The position numbers and the translations under genes were made by a program. Positions 59,883-64,000 of a DNA stretch of 64,000 nt are shown here, in pieces. The stretch comes from Lacticaseibacillus absianus (lineage in GTDB: Bacteria > Bacillota > Bacilli > Lactobacillales > Lactobacillaceae). A model generated the notes under the pieces. The model made no database searches. It worked only from the letters and a program-made list of their open reading frames with translations, and was not told the DNA's origin. Where the stretch lies: positions 1,103,742-1,167,741 of the forward strand of contig NZ_JABEKX010000001.1 of the NCBI RefSeq assembly GCF_013407595.1, given 5' to 3'. Numbering within the stretch: position 1 is the stretch's first letter; every line of letters begins with the position of its first letter.

Positions 59883-61445
59883 ATGCGGGGACGCGAAGAT
59901 ATCTTTTTGTCCATGTCAGAGGCAGAAAAAATGAGCTTGTTCCGCAAGATTGTCAACTCACGGACCGCCCAGACACCAGTGGCGGACCGCTTGACCGCGG
60001 AGCGCGCGCACCGACCGCTCGTCAAGGACGTTAATCTTAAGCAGATCGCTTCGCTGACGGGACGCAACTATGGCAGCGTGTACAACACGTACAACGGATT
60101 GGTCGCGGTGCTCGAAGCCATGACCGGGAGCAAGGGCAGCTCGGCCAAAAAACTGTTCAACCTGTCATCGAGCGAAGTGCGGGCGTATTTTGTCACGCAG
60201 AGCCACCCGTACCAGTTCTTGCAAGCCTTGCTGAGCCACGATTACCCGACCTTCGAGGCCTTCTTGGCCCACGAGGAGACCAGCAAGGCGACGATGCTGC
60301 GGCACTTGAAGGCCCTGCGCGACTTTTCACGCAAGTTCGGCGTGCGCTTCTCCTACGAGACCCTGAGTATCCAGGGCGAGGAGAAGCGGATCCGGCTGTT
60401 TTTGACCATGATCTTCTGGTTAGCGACAGACGGGGCCGTCTGGCCGTTCGAGGCCGTACAGCGGGAGGTCGCCGGTGAGCTGGTCGATCGGGTCGTGCGC
60501 TTATACGACGTCGGCACACCGAATATCGTCACCCGGGAGATCGCGATGTACTACGTGGCGATCTCGTACTACCGGATCCGCGACGGCCAGCCGATCCCGT
60601 ACGACGAGGAGACCCTGACCCTGAAGTACCCGACGGCGAACCTGTTCGAGGAACTCGGTGACGCCTTTTTGTGGCCGCAACTGAGCCTGTCCGAGCAGCT
60701 GGGCGAAAGCGCGGCGGTCTACTTCTTGTTCAACTTCCTGCCGTTTTATGTCACCACCAGCTCCAGTGACCTCGACAAGACGCTCCAGCGCTTCAAGCGG
60801 TACAATCCGGAGATCTATACGCTGGTGATCGACTTTTTGGCCAAGTTACCGGTCGGCTTCGTTGAGCAAAATCAGCTTCCAGCGCAGGCGATGAACATGC
60901 TGCGTGCGAACTTGCTGGCCAACACCGTGGCGACGCTGGAGTTCGGTGACGATATCTCACAGGCGATCGCGTACGAGATGAACGATAAGCTGCGTCAGAC
61001 GCCGGACAACCCGGCCCTGGCCAAGAAGGTCCACCAGACGCTCGAACACGTGGTCTTCACCCGTAAGCTGACCGGGTTCGACCACGCCCTCGAGACGCTG
61101 GTCACGTCTTATTACCACAACTTGTTGCAGCTTGCGATCCAGTTCCTCCCACCGGTGAAGGTCAAGGTCGCGTTGCTGATCGAGCAGACCGTGCTGGGGT
61201 ATGTCGACCTGTTAGCGTTCTTGATCAGCCAGCCCTTCGTCGAACTGCTGCCGCCAGAGCGCGCAGGCGAGGCTGACCTGGTGATCGAGAGCTCAACGGT
61301 GCCAGATGCGGTCGAGAAGCGGGGGGACAAGCTCACCTACAAGTGGGCGGCAAACTCTTCCAACGACTGGTTCGGTGAGCTGTATGCGACCGTGCGCCAG
61401 GTCTGGGATGACAAGCTGAGCTTGGGGGGCGAGGTTGACTACTGA
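59883..61445 (+). CDS. Mga/PRD-type transcriptional regulator (paralogue 3)
   Basis: This 520-residue protein is the close paralogue of the product of 4483-6000. The N-terminal AHRPLVKDVNLKQIASLTGRNYGSVYNTYNGL corresponds to the same block there, and WLATDGAVWPFE, FKRYNPEIYTLV and QPFVELLPPE recur. ATG 59883 follows GGGGGA. Its last 11 bases overlap the FLP gene, so the two regulators are coupled. The domain order is helix-turn-helix, PRD-like and EIIB-like, suggesting control through PTS phosphorylation. Confidence 0.74.
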   Translation: MRGREDIFLSMSEAEKMSLFRKIVNSRTAQTPVADRLTAERAHRPLVKDVNLKQIASLTGRNYGSVYNTYNGLVAVLEAMTGSKGSSAKKLFNLSSSEVRAYFVTQSHPYQFLQALLSHDYPTFEAFLAHEETSKATMLRHLKALRDFSRKFGVRFSYETLSIQGEEKRIRLFLTMIFWLATDGAVWPFEAVQREVAGELVDRVVRLYDVGTPNIVTREIAMYYVAISYYRIRDGQPIPYDEETLTLKYPTANLFEELGDAFLWPQLSLSEQLGESAAVYFLFNFLPFYVTTSSSDLDKTLQRFKRYNPEIYTLVIDFLAKLPVGFVEQNQLPAQAMNMLRANLLANTVATLEFGDDISQAIAYEMNDKLRQTPDNPALAKKVHQTLEHVVFTRKLTGFDHALETLVTSYYHNLLQLAIQFLPPVKVKVALLIEQTVLGYVDLLAFLISQPFVELLPPERAGEADLVIESSTVPDAVEKRGDKLTYKWAANSSNDWFGELYATVRQVWDDKLSLGGEVDY

Positions 61446-62103
61446 GCCGCACCAGTGCGTGGCGACCGTGCCGATCTTTCGGCATTTGCCGGCGCCGGTC
61501 CTGACGCGTATCGGGGCCGCGGTCCAGCACACGCACTTGGCGGCGGGAACGCCGCTGTATCAAGCGGGCAGCCCAGCAGCCGCACTGTACATCATCCATC
61601 AGGGTCAGGTGAAGATCGCGCGGATCAGTGCGGATGGGCGTGAACAGATCGTGCGGGTCCTTGGCCCCGGCGAATTCGACGGGGATCACGCGCTGTTTGT
61701 TGCCGAGACGCACACCGCGGCCGCGGTGGCGATGGCGTCGGTCTCTGCCTGCGTCCTTTACAAGCAGGATTTTCAGCAGCTGTTGGCCAAGGAGCCGGCG
61801 GTCAGCCTCGCGGTGATCCAGGCGTTGACGAAGCGCATCGACGCGTTGGAGCAGCAGGCGACCCTGGCGACGGCACCGGTCGACGCCCGCTTGGCGACGT
61901 TTCTGTTGAACCAAGGCACCGAGCGCTTTCACCTGCCGATGAAGAAAAAGGAGCTGGCGCAGTATCTGGGTACGACGCCCGAAACGGTGAGCCGTAAGCT
62001 CAAGGCGTTTGCGGCACAGGGATGGCTGAGTCAACCTCAGCCCAGCGTGATCCAGATCTTGGATCGGCCGGCTTTGGTCGCGATCCAGGCGGCGCTCACG
62101 TGA
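61435..62103 (+). CDS. flp: FLP-type Crp/Fnr transcriptional regulator
   Basis: This 222-residue protein has a cyclic-nucleotide-like sensor domain (about residues 12-115), a dimer helix and a C-terminal helix-turn-helix with KKKELAQYLGTTPETVSRKLKAF. Only two cysteines are present, C8 and C106. In the Lactobacillus casei FLP the paired Cys5 and Cys112 form a redox-switching disulfide, and the layout here is the same. It has no FNR iron-sulphur cluster ligands. The start is TTG 61435 within the end of the Mga-like gene, after a GGGGGG run. A redox or oxygen response role is inferred. Confidence 0.85.
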   Translation: MTTEPHQCVATVPIFRHLPAPVLTRIGAAVQHTHLAAGTPLYQAGSPAAALYIIHQGQVKIARISADGREQIVRVLGPGEFDGDHALFVAETHTAAAVAMASVSACVLYKQDFQQLLAKEPAVSLAVIQALTKRIDALEQQATLATAPVDARLATFLLNQGTERFHLPMKKKELAQYLGTTPETVSRKLKAFAAQGWLSQPQPSVIQILDRPALVAIQAALT

Positions 62104-62112
62104 GCAGGGGGC

Positions 62113-62141
62113 TTGCAAGTGACCGGTGAATATCGTATATT
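62113..62141 (+). promoter_or_regulatory. serS promoter
   Basis: TTGCAA at 62113-62118 and TATATT at 62136-62141 are spaced by 17 bp, just upstream of the T-box leader. Confidence 0.72.
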
Positions 62142-62147
62142 GACGGT

Positions 62148-62371
62148 ATAAGGATCAAACACGTGATTAGGCGCCTAAGGGCAGTGTAGAGAGATGGCGG
62201 TCGGTGCAAGCCATTCAAGCCCGCATTCCAGCGCGACAGTGGGCGGCGTAATGCCGCACGGCAACTGACCGTTAGCAGGCTTTGAGGGTGGTCTTCGGAC
62301 TGAACTTGGGTGGTACCGCGGAAAGAGCCTTTTTCGTCCCAGTATTTGCTGGGCGAAGAAGGCTCTTTTTG
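62148..62371 (+). promoter_or_regulatory. T-box riboswitch of serS
   Basis: The T-box sequence GGGTGGTACCGCG is at 62308-62320. AGAGAGAT near 62188 and GGTGCAAG near 62203 are parts of stem I, and a terminator follows (AGAGCC with GGCTCT around an inner CCCAG/CTGGG stem, 62324-62371). Uncharged tRNA-Ser should pair with the specifier and with the T-box loop to prevent termination. I cannot place the specifier codon with certainty. Confidence 0.9.
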
Positions 62372-62406
62372 GCGCTCACACGGATCGAACGATAAGGAGG
62401 ATCATC

Positions 62407-63690
62407 ATGTTAGATATCAAGCAATTGCGTCAGGCCCCGGATTGGGCCAAAACCAAGCTTGCCGCACGCGGCGTCAAGCCAGAGGAGATCGACGAGGTGC
62501 TCGCCCTTGATGAGGACCGCCGGGCGGCCATCGTCAAGACCGAAGAATTGAAGGCGCAGCGCAACGCAGTCTCCGGCGAGATCGCGCAGAAGAAGCGCAA
62601 CAAGGAGAACGCCGATGAGCAGATCGCGGCCATGCGCGCGGTCGGCCAGGAGATCAGTGCCCTCGACCAGCAGTTGGCGACGATCGAGGCCAAGGTCCAA
62701 TACATCTTGGTCCGCCTGCCCAACTTCCCGGCGGATGATGTGCCGATGTCCATGAAGGAAGAAGATGCGCGTGAGGAGTACCAGTGGGGCACGCCTCGCG
62801 TATTCGATTTCACGCCCAAAGCGCACTTTGAGCTGGGTGAAGCGTTGGGGATCCTTGACTTTGAACGGGCGGCCAAGGTCTCTGGTAGCCGCTTCGTCTA
62901 CTACAAAGGGGCGGGGGCGCGCCTTGAGCGCGCCGTGTACAACTTCTTTCTCGATGAGCACGCTAAGGAAGGCTACACCGAAGTGATGACGCCGTATCTG
63001 GTCAACGCGGACTCGATGTTTGGCACCGGCCAATTTCCCAAGTTCACGGAAGACGTGTATACGATCACCAACGAAGGCGAGCCGCTGACGCTGATCCCGA
63101 CCGCCGAAGTGCCCCTGGTCAACTACTACCGCGGCGAGATCATGGATGCCGATAAGCTCCCGGTCAGCTTCACCGCGTTGTCACCGGCTTTTCGCTCTGA
63201 GGCCGGTAGCGCGGGGCGCGATACCCGGGGGCTGATCCGCATGCATCAGTTCAACAAGGTCGAGATGGTCAAGTTCTGCAAACCAGAAGACTCCTGGACG
63301 GAGCTGAAGCGGCTGGTTCACGATGCAGAAGACCTGTTGCAGAAGTTGAACTTGCCGTATCACGTGATCACGTTGGCTGCGGGGGACGCCAGCTTCACCA
63401 GCGCGAAGACCAATGACTTGGAAGTGTGGTTGCCCGCACAGGACCGCTACCGCGAGATCTCCAGTTGCTCTAACTGCACGGACTTTCAGGCGCGTCGGGC
63501 GCAGATCCGCTACCGTGACGAGAATGGCAAGCCGCAGCTCGTCCATACGCTCAATGGGTCAGGCTTGGCTGTGGGTCGGGCCGTGGCTGCGATCCTCGAG
63601 AACTACCAGAACGCAGATGGCAGCGTCACGATCCCGAATGTCTTGGTCCCGTACATGGGCGGCCAGACGGTCATCACCGCTGAGGCGTGA
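62407..63690 (+). CDS. serS: Seryl-tRNA synthetase
   Basis: This 427-residue class II enzyme charges tRNA-Ser. The N-terminal coiled coil (about residues 30-105, with many Lys, Glu and Gln) binds the tRNA arm. Motif 2 is [25 protein letters not shown] and motif 3 is [26 protein letters not shown] precedes ATG 62407. It is controlled by the T-box just upstream and is monocistronic. Confidence 0.96.
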   Translation: MLDIKQLRQAPDWAKTKLAARGVKPEEIDEVLALDEDRRAAIVKTEELKAQRNAVSGEIAQKKRNKENADEQIAAMRAVGQEISALDQQLATIEAKVQYILVRLPNFPADDVPMSMKEEDAREEYQWGTPRVFDFTPKAHFELGEALGILDFERAAKVSGSRFVYYKGAGARLERAVYNFFLDEHAKEGYTEVMTPYLVNADSMFGTGQFPKFTEDVYTITNEGEPLTLIPTAEVPLVNYYRGEIMDADKLPVSFTALSPAFRSEAGSAGRDTRGLIRMHQFNKVEMVKFCKPEDSWTELKRLVHDAEDLLQKLNLPYHVITLAAGDASFTSAKTNDLEVWLPAQDRYREISSCSNCTDFQARRAQIRYRDENGKPQLVHTLNGSGLAVGRAVAAILENYQNADGSVTIPNVLVPYMGGQTVITAEA

Positions 63691-63703
63691 GCCGTATCTT
63701 TAT

Positions 63704-63732
63704 GCAGTCGCTGAGAAGCGGCTGCTTTTTTT
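63704..63732 (+). terminator. Terminator of serS
   Basis: GCAGTCGCT pairs with AGCGGCTGC around GAGA, followed by seven Ts. Confidence 0.9.
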
Positions 63733-63745
63733 GTGCAAAAAGGGC

Positions 63746-64000
63746 TTGACCCGGGGAATCTCAGTTGGTATTATAGTCAACGTTGTCACCGCGGCGGCTT
63801 ATGAAAAACCAGATATTGAATCTTTATTCAATCAAGTTTTTCCGAGTCGTCCTTGACACCAGATCGTCCACCTGATAGACTTATCAAGTTGTCTTTTGGA
63901 CAAGGTAGTCCTTTGAAAACTGAACAAAGTTTCGTTATGTGATAGGGCTTTTCGATCTTGAATCGAAGAGAATTAAACATTGCGAAGTCAATTCGCTAGT
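63746..64000 (+). promoter_or_regulatory. Promoter and leader of a ribosomal RNA operon (inferred)
   Basis: TTGACC at 63746-63751 and TATTAT at 63769-63774 are spaced by 17 bp. Downstream lies CTTTGAAAACTGAACAAAG at 63911-63929, the boxA-like sequence common in leaders and spacers of Lactobacillaceae rRNA operons. No protein frame is credible here. The 16S rRNA gene probably starts soon after the window ends. Confidence 0.68.

Noticed and set aside
63775..63910. Search for a tRNA or 16S start before the window end
   Set aside because: No cloverleaf or 16S 5' sequence is visible; only the promoter and boxA-like leader can be supported.

Overview
The window reads as a chromosomal stretch of a high-GC member of the Lactobacillaceae (visibly near 60 % GC). 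The evidence is low-GC-Firmicute gene content and signals in a GC-rich sequence: strong AGGAGG ribosome binding sites, CcpA cre boxes, a CIRCE operator, a serine T-box, a FLP-type Crp/Fnr regulator, ClpL, pyruvate oxidase, a glgBCDAP operon, oleate hydratase and three Mga/PRD-type regulators. The right edge runs into a ribosomal RNA operon leader. Genus and species cannot be fixed from the sequence alone.

Layout. 1-4.3 kb: an ABC transporter of the TrpXYZ type with two binding-protein genes, each behind its own tandem-terminator attenuator; the second has a Phe-rich leader peptide. 4.4-8.4 kb: an Mga-like regulator and clpL under a CIRCE operator. 8.4-13.2 kb: secreted hydrolase, DUF2975/XRE pair, pyruvate oxidase, YitT protein. 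13.5-21.7 kb: glycogen synthesis and breakdown operon with a perfect cre site. 21.8-26.3 kb: ApbE flavinyltransferase divergent from an ArsR regulator, two VIT-type transporters, two envelope proteins. 26.4-29.5 kb: glutamine-type ABC transporter. 30-33.5 kb: acetyltransferase and HflX, with a leader encoding a short MRLR peptide and a terminator, divergent from a MATE exporter. 33.6-38.1 kb: APC permease and a Bce-type ABC pair. 38.3-43.4 kb: nucleoside uptake system. 43.5-49.6 kb: a 42-residue membrane peptide, oleate hydratase, TetR, phosphatase, ANT(6)-like protein, prolyl aminopeptidase, LacI. 49.7-54.5 kb: EIIA-like protein, rpmG, acetyltransferase, acetoin genes alsS-alsD. 54.6-57.3 kb: an unknown protein, repeats and a lower-GC IS110 element. 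57.3-64 kb: two more Mga-like regulators, a nucleoside kinase, FLP, T-box-serS and the rRNA leader.

Common themes. Pyruvate and carbon overflow (pox, alsSD, glg, apbE) carry CcpA-like cre boxes. RNA-level control recurs: two attenuators, an antibiotic-type leader before hflX, and a T-box. The signals I find most worth a second look are the MRLR leader of hflX, a pair of about 185-bp structured repeats (10163-10347 and 55447-55632) that align without gaps before their hairpins and show compensatory changes in both hairpins, the duplicated attenuators at the left edge, and the short peptide gene directly before oleate hydratase.
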